The notes: generated by a model not told the origin, from the sequence alone. Positions 1 through 22,809 are shown, numbered from the stretch's first letter. The stretch: 64,000 nucleotides of DNA from Parelaphostrongylus tenuis (GCA_019055375.1 JAHQIW010003656.1:124001-188000); one strand, 5' to 3'. Numbers and translations: made by a program.

Positions 1-384
1 TCACTCGTATTCTCACAGCCTATAACAAAGAAATTTGTCAGAAGATAAAATCTGGCAAACATCCGTGTTCGGAAAGAGTTACGTACGCTGAGTGACACTG
101 TGATAAATTTCAAGAAAGCGTGCAAGATGCTCTGCCGAAACATCAGCCGACTGAGCGGTTCCACTCAATTCACTTGGAGTCGAACGATGAGACTCGGCAG
201 GGTTCAATATCATTCATACTGCATTATCAACAGCCTCTTAGAAAAGCTACACTACAAAATTTCAAGTATTTCCAGTAAAAATAATCAATTCACTCCAAAA
301 TTTCATCTTATGCAATTTCGGCTTTTCATTTCAAATAAACATTTGACAATGATATAACATGTTCTGAGCCGTTTGTGGTCTAAA

Positions 385-600
385 TGCTAGACAGGCCCCT
401 GTTTTGTCCTCCAGGATTCTCCAGTAACCATCGGTTGGGGCGATCTCTTGCTACTGGTCTCTTCTTTCACGGAATACTATCAGGTGACTTGCTGTGATAT
501 ATTACTCGGCGTCAATTCATTCATAGAGGAATACAGCCTCAGCGGGTCGGCTAACTGTGCTACTGAAAAGTCCTGAAGGACGAAACAGGTGTCTATTAAG
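385..600. repeat. Foldback element D, decayed copy
   Basis: The left edge near 392 (ggcccctgttttgtcctcc) is inverted at 580-597 (ggacgaaacaggtgtc). The right half, from about 490, matches the right arm of the better copy at 4729-5275: it shares tcaggtgacttgc, a cggcgtc block and the GGACGAAACAGG-type end. This is a non-coding inverted-repeat element with no transposase. It is older than the 4729 copy because the arms have diverged more. Confidence 0.6.
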
Positions 601-720
601 CACTTAGACGTAACACAAACGGCTCAACTTGTGTTATATAATTATCAGAATATTACTGTTTTTTTACGAGGTTTTTTCTACAAAAAAAGGGGTCGAATGG
701 AGAACGTTTGACATCTTACA

Positions 721-971
721 CTTCACTGATCCGTCTCCACAGTGCTTTTTTCCACTGTGCGAATCCCCGTACTCCTAGCATTCAATCAATTTTCGTCTTC
801 TTTTTGGGCAGCGTAGAATACTGATTGAGCAAGTCTCCTTGCATTCTCGAGGATAGCCTGGCTGTGGCGTTTCATAGGGCATTCATAGTTAAGTGGCGGG
901 GCGTGTTGGGAGCGGGGTTTAGTCCGCGCACACCTTGACGAGCATCACATCCGATCGGCCACGGCGTCCCC
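721..971 (-). repeat. tRNA-derived SINE, family A (copy 1)
   Basis: Read on the minus strand it starts with a pol III A-box-like head (gccgtggccgat). It then has a conserved body (ctatcctcgag/ctcgaggatagcc block) and ends in a tail with a ggatcc-type segment, cacagtgg, a short A-rich run and ggagacggatca. The same order occurs at 5836, 22620, 24140, 32107, 35266 and 36105. It is non-coding; minus-strand frames across it are chance. Confidence 0.7.
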
Positions 972-996
972 AAGGTTTTCCAAGATGTTTATCCAA

Positions 997-1294
997 GGAT
1001 AAAGGATTAAGCTCTTGGTGTTGATCAATCCCTGAGGGATGCGCCATGCATTCGCCTCCAATTTTTAACTTCGTTTGAGATGACTGTATGCATATCTCCC
1101 CTTTACAGTAACTCGCGGTGGCCTACCGCTCTACCGAGCCAGTGCTGCTTAACCTCTGAGACAAGTCTCAGAATCAGGCATCGATTTGGCAAACCCGGAT
1201 GGATGGATAGCTTAGTGAGCTGTGAGTGCAAGATCGAGCCATTGACCTTGTGGGAGGCGCAGAGCACCTCTAACCACTGCGCCACACTCGCTCT
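997..1294 (-). repeat. tRNA-derived SINE, family B (copy 1)
   Basis: On the minus strand it opens with gagcgagtgtggcgcagtgg followed by ttagaggtgctctgcg, an A-box-like tRNA head. A gatcttgcactcacagctc block and a long tail ending in catcc and ggattgatcaa follow. The same structure recurs at 47697-47978 (+) and 59115-59401 (-). The 64-90 codon ORFs across it in both directions are spurious. Confidence 0.7.
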
Positions 1295-1492
1295 CAATGA
1301 ATATTATGAACAAAAAATCTACTGTCTTCCGTTTAAGAACACTATGTAAGTCAACAGTATGAATTCGAAGATACGTTGCTTTCAAAAGTATGTGACCAAA
1401 TGTGCCAAAGCCAATCACATGATTCATAGGTGATCGACAATTTTGGCCTGAATCTGCAAGCTCTACAGAAAAATTGATAAAGGAACAGAATT

Positions 1493-1880
1493 TTTTCCAT
1501 TTAACCCCTTTAAGCAGTGTAATGATGTTATAAATACGCCCACTGATGTAGAGCGATGTGAAAAACTCTTAGGTCAGCTGGACACGAACCCGCATTTCAC
1601 CCTATGCAGGGGCGCGTGTTTTTACCCGCTGCATCACCAACGCCTGTTTTCTCATCACTCTTTCTTCGCAACAACGCATCTATCTGTCAGCAACCAACCG
1701 TCATCGGCTTGGCCTGAGTAGTCGCTATCGACATTGAACCTACTCACGCTGACAGATATTGGGTATAACATGATTAAACAGAATTCTATATATTTCAGCG
1801 CTTTTACGCCTCAGATAAAGCCTGACGCAAAAGTTTTGCACATCACTCTACATCAGCGATGAAGGAACATTTATAGAAAA
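1493..1880. repeat. Foldback element with tRNA-like module (family C)
   Basis: The left arm contains cactgatgtagagcgatgtg (about 1541). The right arm contains its inverse, cacatcactctacatcag (about 1839). A minus-strand tRNA-like module lies inside (about 1570-1650), with a B-box-like gggttcgtgtcc and a gcgcccctgcatagggtg loop. The outer edge near 1497 carries the family motif tttaaccccttt followed by agcagtgtaatgatgtt. There is no coding capacity. Confidence 0.65.
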
Positions 1881-2114
1881 GAGGAACAGAGGTAATGGAT
1901 GAAGCTGGAGAAGCTGAGCAGTGCAGTGGCCGCGTTGAGCAAATTTTGCGAATTAGAAGGCCAGCATGATCGAATTTCAAAACTGAAAGGCAACAGTAAC
2001 AGTTTTCAGAAAAGCAACGGAGAAAATCGATTACAACTACGACCTGCGATTTCTAATGTTTTCCTGCTTTTTTACAGTGTTATGATGCTTTGATTGTACA
2101 TAAGAGAACTGAGT

Positions 2115-2565
2115 GGTTAGCAAAGATTCAACCTCACGTGAGAGTTGAACCCGTGCTTCACCCATCCCGAGGGCGCTTGCTACCCCTACACTACCAAGGC
2201 CACCGTATACCCACCACTTTTATTCCTTAATATCTCTCGATCATAGCTATCAGCTAGCAACCTTTGACAGGTTTGGATGGGTTAGCAATTTGCTTTATAA
2301 ATCCAGTTCAGCTGACTGCCATTGTTTGGAAATCTCGAGCATTGTATATAACCGTGGTTGACAGCTTAACTAGGTTTATAAAGCGATTTTGCTAACTCAA
2401 CCAATTCTGCTAAAGGTTGGCAACTGATAGCTATGAAAGAGACCTTGAAGGATGAGTGGTCGCGAAACACCGCCTCTGTGGTGTAGTGGTAGCAAACACC
2501 CCGTTATGCATGGTACAAAGGTTCAATTTCTGCCTGAGGTCGGAATTTTGTTCACCACTCAATCT
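2115..2565. repeat. Large palindromic element with a tRNA-like module in each arm (family C)
   Basis: The left arm (2115-2300) holds a minus-strand tRNA-like module with an A-box-like ggtagtgtaggggtagc and a B-box-like gggttcaactctc. The right arm (2370-2565) holds the plus-strand counterpart tgtggtgtagtggtagc with ggttcaatttctg. The inner arms also pair: catagctatcagctagcaac at about 2244 against its inverse near 2430. The result is a roughly 450 bp palindrome with two opposed tRNA-like heads. Confidence 0.65.
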
Positions 2566-3299
2566 TCATAGGTGTTTTTTAATTACTACCTGGATTTTCT
2601 CATGAGCTACATCCTCCTACCCTTATGTGATGAATTGCATGTGGCAGATGCAGCTCTACTAATTCTACTATCCGGAATTCGGTAAGCTAACTTTATGGTG
2701 AGGAATAGAACAATACCTAGCTCGGACAACACAAGAACTAAACATCTGCGGAACATTTCAGTAGTCGTCAATAACACTTCTCTTCGGCTCTTCAGCGGCT
2801 ACGCGTCAACATACAAGGACACTATTTGAAAGAAGATCAGTGAGACCATGCCGCCGAATAGGGAGAGAAAGAACTTCACGGCATTGAGATTAGTCGGATG
2901 GACGGTGCTGCAAGTATCCAGAATCAAGCAAACTGGAGAGGGAATAGGAAATTTCCATATACCTCAACGAGGATTGATCAAAAAAATTATGCACCTTAGA
3001 ATGTTGAAAATCATATACACGGTTGACGTAACGCAACGACCACAAATGGATAAGACGTCTCAACGACAGGATGATTTCAAATGAAATAGTCGCGTCAATC
3101 CGGCAGTTAGAGATTTTCACGAGACCCTAGAGAAACACGAGAATGCTTTATGAGTCTCAAGAAAGAGCAGAATCCAGTGGACTGTCCTCTATGTGACAGT
3201 GCAGATGGGAACCTTAGTGACGTCATCTCTGTTATTCTACGACTAAGGAAGTCAGAAGTGATGATCTATGGGGTTCATAATGCTAGTAGTAGGCAATTA

Positions 3300-3640
3300 A
3301 GAAGTTGAGCAGTAGAAAAAAACTGAACCTCAGGAGAGAGCTAAACCCGCGTTTGACCCTTTGGAACGCGCACTACCACTGCACCACCAAGACCACCGCT
3401 TTGAGACCACTCCTTCGTCGACACGATACATTAAAGGTGTCAGAAACCAATCGCTATGGCATTTAGTCTGGTAAGCACATGTCCGCATTCACACCCAGTA
3501 GAGCTGATAACTTTATTCTATATGTATAACTTCTATATCTTCAATTCTAGTGCTTTGTAGCAGTTGAAATGGCTTCGAATCATACATTTACGGGCGCATC
3601 CCCAGTTGGATAAAACGCGAGTTCAACACTCGTCGAAGGT
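3300..3640 (-). repeat. Family C tRNA-like repeat fragment
   Basis: On the minus strand 3320-3410 reads as ggtggtcttggtggtgcagtg followed by gtagtgcgcg and a B-box-like cgggtttagctctc. Downstream, the family segment gtcagaaaccaatcg (3440) and tctggtaagc (3467) are also seen at 1690 and 11657. A second tRNA-like trace (gagttcaacactcg) is at 3611-3625. No gene is evident. Confidence 0.55.
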
Positions 3641-3683
3641 TCAATTTCTGTGCACCCTCAAGCTTCTTCTATGTATATTTCAA

Positions 3684-3930
3684 CACCGTATCTGTGCTGA
3701 AAAGCAGTGAAATCAATAAAATAAAGGCTAGTATAGATGAAATCATTCAAGCTCCTAGCATTCAATGTGCTCTTGAATTTCTCGAAGAGCTGTACGATCA
3801 ATGGAAAATCAAATTTTGGCACGAAAATAGATTTTTTTGCAAGTGTTATAAATTCCGTGTTCATCTCTCAGTGAAAGCACTCATTATGGCAATTCCTATG
3901 TGCATCAATCACTTTCTAATGATGCTTTAG
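3684..3930 (+). other. Short helical ORF, unassigned
   Basis: An open frame between family C and family E repeats reads in part SSEINKIKASIDEIIQAPS and CALEFLEELYDQWKIKFW, which looks like amphipathic helix. There is no ATG in a good context, no clear splice partners and no family I recognise. It could be an orphan exon, part of an old element or chance. Confidence 0.15.
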
Positions 3931-4149
3931 TTACTATTCGAAATGTTCTAGAACTCATCAGTTCGTATCAATAGTTTTTAGAGATGTCCTGGACTTCGAT
4001 GGGGAACTGCTCGCGAAACTCTGTCATTCTGAGCGCAGGAGAACTCCTGGGCGCACGACATTCTATAAACGGATGACTACTCCACCACGCCAAATCAACT
4101 GGGGATCGAAAACGCCTCAAGAAATGGCGATGACACCAAATTTGAGTTG

Positions 4150-4340
4150 TGTTTGAGTTATCTGATAATTATTATTTGAGCCAACATGTCATGTGGCCTG
4201 TTAACGGTCCCTTGTATAGCCCGATACACGTGTTTCGGCCTTGGCAGCCTTGTCAGTCGGGCAGACCCTTCGTCTTCATTTAGTCAATCCTCCCGGGGAC
4301 TTCTACCACACCTATAAAGGTAAGTGACGATGAACGATTT
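4150..4340 (+). repeat. Repeat family E (copy 1)
   Basis: The block starts at tttgagccaacatgtcatgt (4177) and continues through gtatagcccgatacacgtgt and ttcggcc to cagtcgggcagaccc. The same order is seen at 6102 (+) and, inverted, at 16655-16755. The palindrome acacgtgt sits in the middle. It is non-coding. Confidence 0.6.
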
Positions 4341-4728
4341 ACACTGCCGTCAGATGAAATAAATCAATAGATTGGTAATGTTTGACACTCGATTGCTCCT
4401 GGCTCTTTTTTTTTTTTCAAATATCAAACCGTTTGTTTCAAGTGTTCGATGCTCAAAAAATAATTGTGAGATTTATTTAACTTTGAGCGTGGTCTTAAGA
4501 AAACACTCGAAACAAAAGGTGTACATTGGTTAATTTTGAAGCGAAAAATATTTGCCAACATATCCGCATGTCAAAGTACATGTCGTTTTGAACGCTGCTG
4601 AATCACACGACCAATATGTATTGTAATCAATCGATGAACTACCACGTACAGATCAAATTGAAGATCTGAAAATCACATAACGTTTTTAAACCTTCTAGAG
4701 ACCTGCTGAGTCACTTATACAGTACTAA

Positions 4729-5275
4729 ACGGGCCCGTTTCGCCCTAACAGGCTCATCAGTAGCACAGAGTCTTCCCGTCCAGGCGACCCCTTGGGTGCA
4801 CTCCTACTTAGAAAGGAACCGTCGCCAAACAACAAGTCACCCCAAGCCGAGTCAGGTGATAAATCCCCGATATTGTATTGACCAACAGTCGACCTAATGG
4901 CTGGTAAAATGATCAATATCTCTTTATTCGACTGCTTTTCAAAACTTCGCTCAAAAGCGACAAAATCTGATAATCACATGTTATACGACTGATGTTATGC
5001 TATGCAAACAAGTTATGTAATTATCAGATTACTATTGTTTTTTAGGCGAATCTATATGTAGACGGTCGAGAGTAGGGTAAGATTCATTTTACCAGTCGCA
5101 AACACTCTACTGTGGTCAATGCAATGTCGGGAAATCTTGTCACCTGACTTGCGGTAATTTTTGCTATTCGGCGTCGGTTCCTTTACAAGTAGGTATGTGT
5201 CCCCAACGGATCGGCTACACCGAAAGACTCTGCGCTACGGATGAGCCTACAAGGGCGAAACGGGCCCGTTTAGTA
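4729..5275. repeat. 547 bp foldback element D, best copy
   Basis: The two ends are near-perfect inverses: aaacgggcccgtttcgccct at 4728 and agggcgaaacgggcccgttt at 5250. The arms extend about 150 bp each: ctcatcagtagcacagagtc pairs with gactctgcgctacggatgag, and gaaaggaaccgtcgcc pairs with ggcgtcggttcc. The spacer is AT-rich. No transposase is present. The structure fits a foldback/MITE-like non-autonomous DNA element. ORFs across both arms are by-products of the palindrome. Confidence 0.75.
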
Positions 5276-5835
5276 GTGCATAAGTGCCCTACCAGACCTT
5301 ATAGTAGGCTCAAAAGATGTTACGCAATTTTGAGACTGCTATTGCTTTTGAGCGAGGTCTATAAGAACAGTCGAATGAAGAGACAGATCACAATTGTTGA
5401 ACTTGATTCATGGATGGCCACAGTTTTAGCCATCAAACTGTGAACAAATGCAAAAACTGCGTTTTGAACGAATTGGTTTCGCGCGCAAGGAAGGATTGGT
5501 TTGCGCAGATAGTGGCAACCACAGAGACTACTGCCGTTTAGGAGAGAGCAGCGAACTGACGGCCATTCTTCAACGACGAAATTTGCTAAAACAAGCATCG
5601 TTTCTTTACACGAAGATGGCATTGTGCTGAGAAAACAATGACAGGATTGTAGACGACATTTTTGTGATGATGTTCGCTAAATCACCTCATGAAGTGACGC
5701 TTCTCACAAAAACATTACCCAAGAGGAACGTGTTATAGCGAAACAGCTCAACAGTGTGATAGCTAGAGGCATACGGGTGTTACAGAATTTGTCGTAACAC
5801 CACACTACAAACTTGGGTGGACCAAGGATTGACAC

Positions 5836-6078
5836 TTTGATAATCCGTCTTTACTGTGGAGATCCCAGTACTTCTAGCATTCGATTCATTTTCTTCGTCT
5901 CTTTGAGCGCCGTGAAATACTGGTTGAGCGCGTCTTCTTTGAATCTCAAGGACAGCCCGGCGGTTACGATCCCATGTGGCGTTTGTTTTCGACTGCCGGA
6001 GCGCAGTGGAGGTGGGGCACAGAGGTGAGTCCCGCCCGCGCCGCGATGAGCATCATCACCACTCGGCCTATGGGGCAA
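5836..6078 (-). repeat. SINE family A (copy 2)
   Basis: It has the same order as the 721-971 copy: tail with ggagatcccagtacttctag at 5860, body with ctcaaggacagcc, and head with gccccataggccgagtgg read on the minus strand. It is flanked on the right by family E at about 6095. The 71-152 codon ORFs here are antisense readings of the SINE. Confidence 0.7.
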
Positions 6079-6094
6079 ATTATCACATAAAACA

Positions 6095-6420
6095 ATCCTT
6101 TCATCATTATTTGAGCCAACATGTCATGTGGTCTGGTAAGGGCTCTTGTACAGCCCGAGACACGTGTTTCGTCCTTACAGACTCATCAGCCGGGCAGAAC
6201 CCGTCGTCTGTCGATCTTTTCATAGCCAGTTCTCTCGGGATTGTCACACTCCTTATGTATAGTTATCGACGACGTTCGCTTTACACTCTATGTCAGGTGA
6301 AACATTCACCTAACACCGAGTGTTGTGTACTCGATTGCTCATTGGCTGGTACTTTTGTCATAATTATACCTTTATCTCAAGTGCTTTGTTTAGACCACGC
6401 TTCATTGTATGACAAACAAG
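6095..6420 (+). repeat. Repeat family E (copy 2)
   Basis: The shared block (gagccaacatgtcatgtgg, cccgagacacgtgtttcg, agccgggcagaaccc) is followed by a longer stretch that also parallels 4340-4500, with tactcgattgctc at about 6328 and 4389. This suggests a unit of at least 320 bp. It is non-coding. Confidence 0.6.
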
Positions 6421-6882
6421 TTGACTACTCCTAACACCCTCAACGAGATTATCTACAGCGTTCCACGATAAGAAACCGCCAGTCGTTGATGATCTGAGGG
6501 ATTCTATATAAGTGTGATGCTAAGTCAAGGCTGATGCTGAGTGGTGGTAATCTCTCTTGAGACTTAGAGGTTCAATCTACAGTAGAGTGGGTACAATACT
6601 GGTTGGCATCCCTGAGCAATGCATTTGTGCCTCTGCAAGTCATTTATCCAAAATACCTTTGGCTCTTACTTCCTTTATCTTTATTTTGCCTCTTTTCCAC
6701 TAACCCTTACTTATCCCTAATACTTCTCTCCATTACTCTCTATGTGGTTTGCTCTGTCACTACTTCCAATTCTTCCCAAGTCTATATCGGTTCCTAACTC
6801 TTCCTGTCTCCACCATGCTGCCGTGATGATAATTTTAACTAATTTTCAGAGCCTGTTCTTATTTTGTTGGCAAGGTACGATG

Positions 6883-7086
6883 TCAAATAATGTGAAGAAT
6901 AGTGAAATATTTCAAGTTGCAGAAGAGCTGGGTGGCAATTTGCTGACAGTGTATCGTGGCTACCGATTTCGCTTGGTTCGGTGCAATCAGTGCCATCAGT
7001 ACTCTCATGTAGCTATTATCATCACAGCAATATGCTGGAAACCCAGATCTAGACTTACTATCCAAAAAGAGATTCAGTTCAAATAG
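6883..7086 (+). pseudogene. Possible FLYWCH-like zinc-finger fragment
   Basis: An open frame contains GGNLLTVYRGYRFRLVR followed about 25 residues later by CWKPRSRLTI. This recalls the FLYWCH finger plan (G-x-L-x-x-x-x-G-Y-x-Y-x-x-x-R then a C-x-x-R-x-x-T end), which is common in nematode transcription factors and MULE-associated ORFs. The central WxC element is not recognisable and there is no clear start or splice partner, so I read it as a relic. The assignment is by eye only. Confidence 0.25.
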
Positions 7087-7089
7087 CCC

Positions 7090-8605
7090 ACCTCAATGTT
7101 GAGGTGAAATTTCGATCCAAGCAGCATCCTGGTGAATTCCTTATTGGAACCCTCATATTTTTAGACCATGGCAGGATTGAAAAGTTCTCATATAGAAATA
7201 GAAACTGAAGTGTGGCGAAAAGATAGATTTATGGAACGTTAGAGAAAAGGCTGTATAGATATAAAGAAAAATGAGACTAATAAGAAACTTAAAACGCTAA
7301 TGAAGTAGAGGAACATGTTGGAGATTCAAAAGATGTGATCTAAGCAGCGGAGTCAAGGATACGAACTTGTTAAAATCTTCAATCCTATGTGTGTCAACTA
7401 TAGAGCTTACAAAAAGCGCAGAAGGGAGTACCTAGCTACTCGGTATAAATAATTCATCCACGTAAATTATTAACATGAGTTGATCACTCAGTTATCGTTC
7501 CGTTCGACTTCAGCACGTTTTTATTCGCTATCGCATAGTAAAGTGAGAACAAAAACGGTGTACTTGCCATGTATGACAATGTAATCAAAATGCCGATATG
7601 GAATCGTTATAAAATCCTCCCTCTTCAAGGTCTCGTGCAGCACAATGAGTGAAGATGCCTTGCGATAAATACCCAATCTTCGGTCGTATCCAGTCGCGCG
7701 GTCTTCAAGCCTTCTCTCTTACGGAGTCAACAAATTCATGCTGCATTTATGTGAGGAGACAGCAGCACTCACTTGAAAAACTTGCTAGACCTCCGCAAGT
7801 GATTGTATTCTACATATCCATCCAATCAACTCTAACTAACTCAGTCAGATCAAATGAGTGCCTTAGGAGACCAACATTGAGAGCTCATTCTTTCTTCATT
7901 ATTTGTTTACTGTCTCTTTACTGCATGCAACTGGCAACATAAGTGTTGTACATACGCATACGTGAAGCCGGCGGACGTTTGCTTACATGTTCATGGCGCT
8001 TACAGTATTTTGCCCGCTTTCTCAGTCATCAGTACTTCATATTATGACAGATGAGTTCATGATATTCTTTGAGAAAGAGATGTAATCGACTCAACTCTTT
8101 ACCGTAATTATACCAATTATTGTGGGCGCTTCTAATTGTCAGATAGATTATGAATCCCATACTATGTGTACACTACAGTGTCCCTAGCATTCTGGAGGTT
8201 TTACAATCGTTTCCATGGATCGTGACGATTTCTTCAATTCAATTGCCCAAAACTCCGCTCCTTGAAGTCTGCCTTTTTCTGACCTTGTATTTCTTTTTTT
8301 AACGAATTAGGAGAATCGAATTGAGCAATAACATTATGGTTTGATGACTCTATTCAAACACTATGCTTATGTTTACGAATGAAAAAGAAAACTATGGAAA
8401 GCCTCTACATATAGACTTGTTCGTACAGGTAGCATTCGATTCAAAGCTTTTTTTGTAGTTTATAAGGACTAATGGCTGGTTCTTCGTTGTGATCATAAGA
8501 AATTCAGGGTGGTGAGTCTAGGATACCCATATATCTTTAGCATACCTGATAGAACTCCTCTTGGTAATAACATCTACTTTCTACCCCATTCAGAAATCTC
8601 TGCGA
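7090..8605. other. No gene or repeat recognised
   Basis: AT-rich sequence. One open stretch at 7652-7740 starts MPCDKYPIFGRIQSRG and ends at a good donor-like gtgagg, but no partner exon was found. I could not assign anything else. Confidence 0.3.
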
Positions 8606-8608
8606 ACT

Positions 8609-9250
8609 ATTAGGTCGTTCCAAAAATTTGGCTGTACGGCGATAAACACCAAATCTATTGGCCAGAAGTAATTAAAATGCATGACGCTAAAATTGTTTAG
8701 TTGCGCATTTTTTTGCGAACATTTCGATATAGAAATTGCCTGTACTTGTTTTGAGATGGAGCTTTTGTAAAAACAAATTCACTTGCTAATCATGCACAAA
8801 TGACGCATAGAGGAAAATGCTAGTGAAACGGCGCTTAAGACTAATGGAGCTTTCTGTGGACGGCTCGGGCGCCGCTGATCCTCCAGACTTTTCTCACCGC
8901 TCTAAACTTCGTGAACCACTGCCTAGCCGTCCTGTCAGCAGTCGCATCAGCACCCAATCTCCACTCATCTTGCGCTCCGCCTCACTAGCATTTTCTCCTA
9001 CGCGCCATTCGTATATGAGCAAGCTAATTTGCTCCCAAGACAGCTCGATCTCAAAGCAGGCATAGGCAAGTTCTATACCAGAATGGTCGCAAATGCGCAA
9101 TGAAATAAAACCATAATCATGCAATTTCGATTACGTCCGGTTGATAAATTTGTTATTTATTATTCCGGTTGATAAATTTGGTATTTATTATTCCGGTTGA
9201 TAAATTTGGTATTTATTGCTCTAGTACCAAAACTCATAGAACGATCTATT
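8609..9250 (-). mobile_element. Internally deleted mariner transposon
   Basis: The termini are imperfect inverted repeats of mariner type: attaggtcgttccaaaaatt at 8609, and, read inward on the minus strand from about 9250, atagatcgttctatgagttt. The minus-strand frame 9124-8894 has the N-terminal helix-turn-helix of mariner transposases (SWEQISLLIYEWRVGENASE followed by AERK). It then degenerates (stops around SLER). The rest of the catalytic domain, including the DDD triad, is missing. It is non-autonomous and old. A 28 bp tandem repeat lies just inside the right terminus. Confidence 0.7.
9137..9216. repeat. 28 bp tandem repeat, about 3 copies
   Basis: The unit starts ccggttgataaatttg and has starts at 9137, 9165 and 9193. 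It is located in the 5' untranslated part of the deleted mariner, next to its terminus. It probably arose by slippage within the element. Confidence 0.85.
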
Positions 9251-10097
9251 ATAAAGATGCAACTCGTTGTTTCTCAAGCTATCGAATCACTACTAAAATC
9301 AGATAAAACATCTTTATCTTCCGGAAAAGCCTGTAAATTGTTGCATGTTTGAAGTAAGACATGTGGTCTCCAAAGAGTTGATGACCCGCTATCGTATCAT
9401 ACAGACAAGCTTTATTCAAATATTAAGATCCAATCAAGTATTTGAGCATAGCGGAAGAGACAGACACACAAAATTCAACTGAGATGTCTCAAAAATCACA
9501 GGTGGTACACCAAGCAACTACATTATTCGTTTCATAGATCACTTCCTCCCAAAACTTCACGGTTTATTGGCTCCTGCTGAGGCTCAGTCTGATAGTGAAA
9601 CGAGATAAGATTTTTATGAGAAACGGATATAATCTCGATGGACTTGTTCCCAAATGATCGGATATCGTCTAGTTATAAGTTGTGTGTTTAGGAATTCAAA
9701 ATGGAGAGTAATCGCTTTGGATCATTTGTCAATGTGTTCTATGAAAGGCAATTTTTTTATAGCGGGGTACCTACCCAATGGTCAAAAATTTCTCTTGTGA
9801 TACCGTGTACAGAAAACGCCGTATTCAACGAACAAACAAAAACCAGTGAAGTACTGATGTTGAACCACCCGACGGTCACAGTTAAGTAAATAAATCAGAT
9901 GTGATGATTTGAAGTTATCAGTCATTGATAAACATCGTTATAAAAGCATGTTTTTGGTGTATGCACTCTCATTTAACCGCTACAGTCACTTCTACTTGTA
10001 GATAGGCACGATAGCCGGGATCGTTGGTTTAGTGTGGTTAAGGTCTGCTTACTTTATTCATTTGCATTAATACAAATCACTGCATGGAAAGCTGATA
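9251..10097. other. Upstream region of the kinase gene
   Basis: No exon, RNA gene or clear repeat was recognised. It contains ORFs of at most 62 codons with no recognisable domain. It would contain the kinase promoter and outron, but no TATA or other element can be named with confidence. Confidence 0.3.
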
Positions 10098-10104
10098 CAT
10101 TTAG
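10098..10104 (+). promoter_or_regulatory. Candidate SL trans-splice acceptor at the kinase start codon
   Basis: catttag abuts the ATG at 10105. Nematode mRNAs often receive a spliced leader a few bases before the start codon, and this fits that pattern. It supports 10105 as the start but has not been tested. Confidence 0.4.
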
Positions 10105-21657
<11,553 letters not shown>

Positions 21658-21741
21658 TCATTTCATCTCAACTATGGCAATTCAAATTCTAAAGCTGATT
21701 GGCATAGTATACGTTTGTAGTAATCAAATTTCGTCAGTTCA

Positions 21742-21747
21742 AATAAA
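21742..21747 (+). terminator. Poly(A) signal after the kinase stop
   Basis: AATAAA lies about 85 bp after the TAG at 21655-21657 and is the first canonical signal downstream of the last exon. Confidence 0.5.
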
Positions 21748-21749
21748 CC

Positions 21750-22610
21750 TGAGTTCTTTGCCGATGGAAAAAGAGCACAGCACGTGATTTGTGGTAGTTA
21801 ACAGTATGATCGGTGAGCCCGTCTCCAGATGGCCACCTTACAAAACGTCATCGACATAATACTTGAGATGCACACATAAAACTGAATGTTAGAAAGTATA
21901 CAGAATAGCGAAAAGCACGGTAGTATGGGTTGAGTTCGTTTGCTCTTTAGTTTCTTTGGCGGCTAAGAACTGCTTTTAACGTACGGCTTACATGTACATC
22001 CTATATGTCCGCTAAAGATGTTCAAATATTAGAAACTATCTCTTTCATTTGTTGATATATACGACGAGCCGAGTGTCTTTAGCTAAGGTCTTGCTGAAAC
22101 ATAAAATTGGGTAGTCTAGTCTTGAATAGTTGAGTGATGGTTTCGTAATGTTTTTGATGTATTATTGATGGTTTTACAAGTCCAATTGATGAGAAGTGCA
22201 GATTTCTTTGCTTAACAGAAATTCTTATTCAGGGTTTTTTCACAACAAAACTTTGAACAAGATAACAGTCTATCAAATGTGAACAGCAATGCAATTCTTC
22301 AGATTATTAACAAAAACGCATCGAAAATGTGACTTAAGAAACTTCAGCTTACACTGCCAATCATTTCGCTTGAATGAGTAGCAATTTTTCTTGCGTTTTT
22401 TTCCATTGGGGCACTGGTCTCTGTCTGACGAAACCAGTATTCTGGAATTCTTATCTTTAAAGCTTTTTATTTTCCGAAACAATTGATCCAATAGAGCCAA
22501 GAGGGGCATATTTCCACAAGCAATCTTATCAGTTATGCAGCCCAACATTTCACGCTTTTGGGTTCTTCATGAAGTCATTATAAATCTCTTGGAAACTGCG
22601 AAATCACCTA
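21750..22610. other. Intergenic; one unassigned minus-strand ORF
   Basis: The minus-strand frame 22548-22273 starts at ATG and encodes 91 residues (MLGCITDKIACGNMPLLALL...), ending in a Lys/Cys-rich tail. I do not recognise a domain and see no splice partners. The rest of the interval shows no repeat or RNA gene. Confidence 0.2.
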
Positions 22611-22619
22611 TTCACACTA

Positions 22620-22805
22620 TTTGATCCGTACCACAATTTTTTACTGTGCCGGTACTGGTACTTCCAGGATTCAAGTAGACGTCTCCTTGCAATCTCAAGG
22701 ATGGCGAGGTGGGGCATTTCATAAGATGTTTGTCGTCGACTGTCGAACAGTGTTGGAGTGGGCTCAGCCCCGCGCCAAGCATCACAACCACGCGGCCACA
22801 GCCCT
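22620..22805 (-). repeat. SINE family A (copy 3)
   Basis: It has the tail gatccgtaccac...ttttttactgtgccgg, the body ctccttgcaatctcaagg, and, at the head end on the minus strand, ggctgtggccgcgtggttgt. It is shorter in the middle than other copies. Both overlapping ORFs are chance. Confidence 0.65.
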
Positions 22806-22809
22806 CAAT

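Noticed and set aside
1..360. ORF of 85 codons at 100-357
   Set aside because: Starts at GTG, shows no domain, and no splice or trans-splice signal supports it.
5976..6434. 152-codon plus-strand ORF
   Set aside because: It runs across the head of a family A SINE and a family E repeat; no domain and no codon bias.
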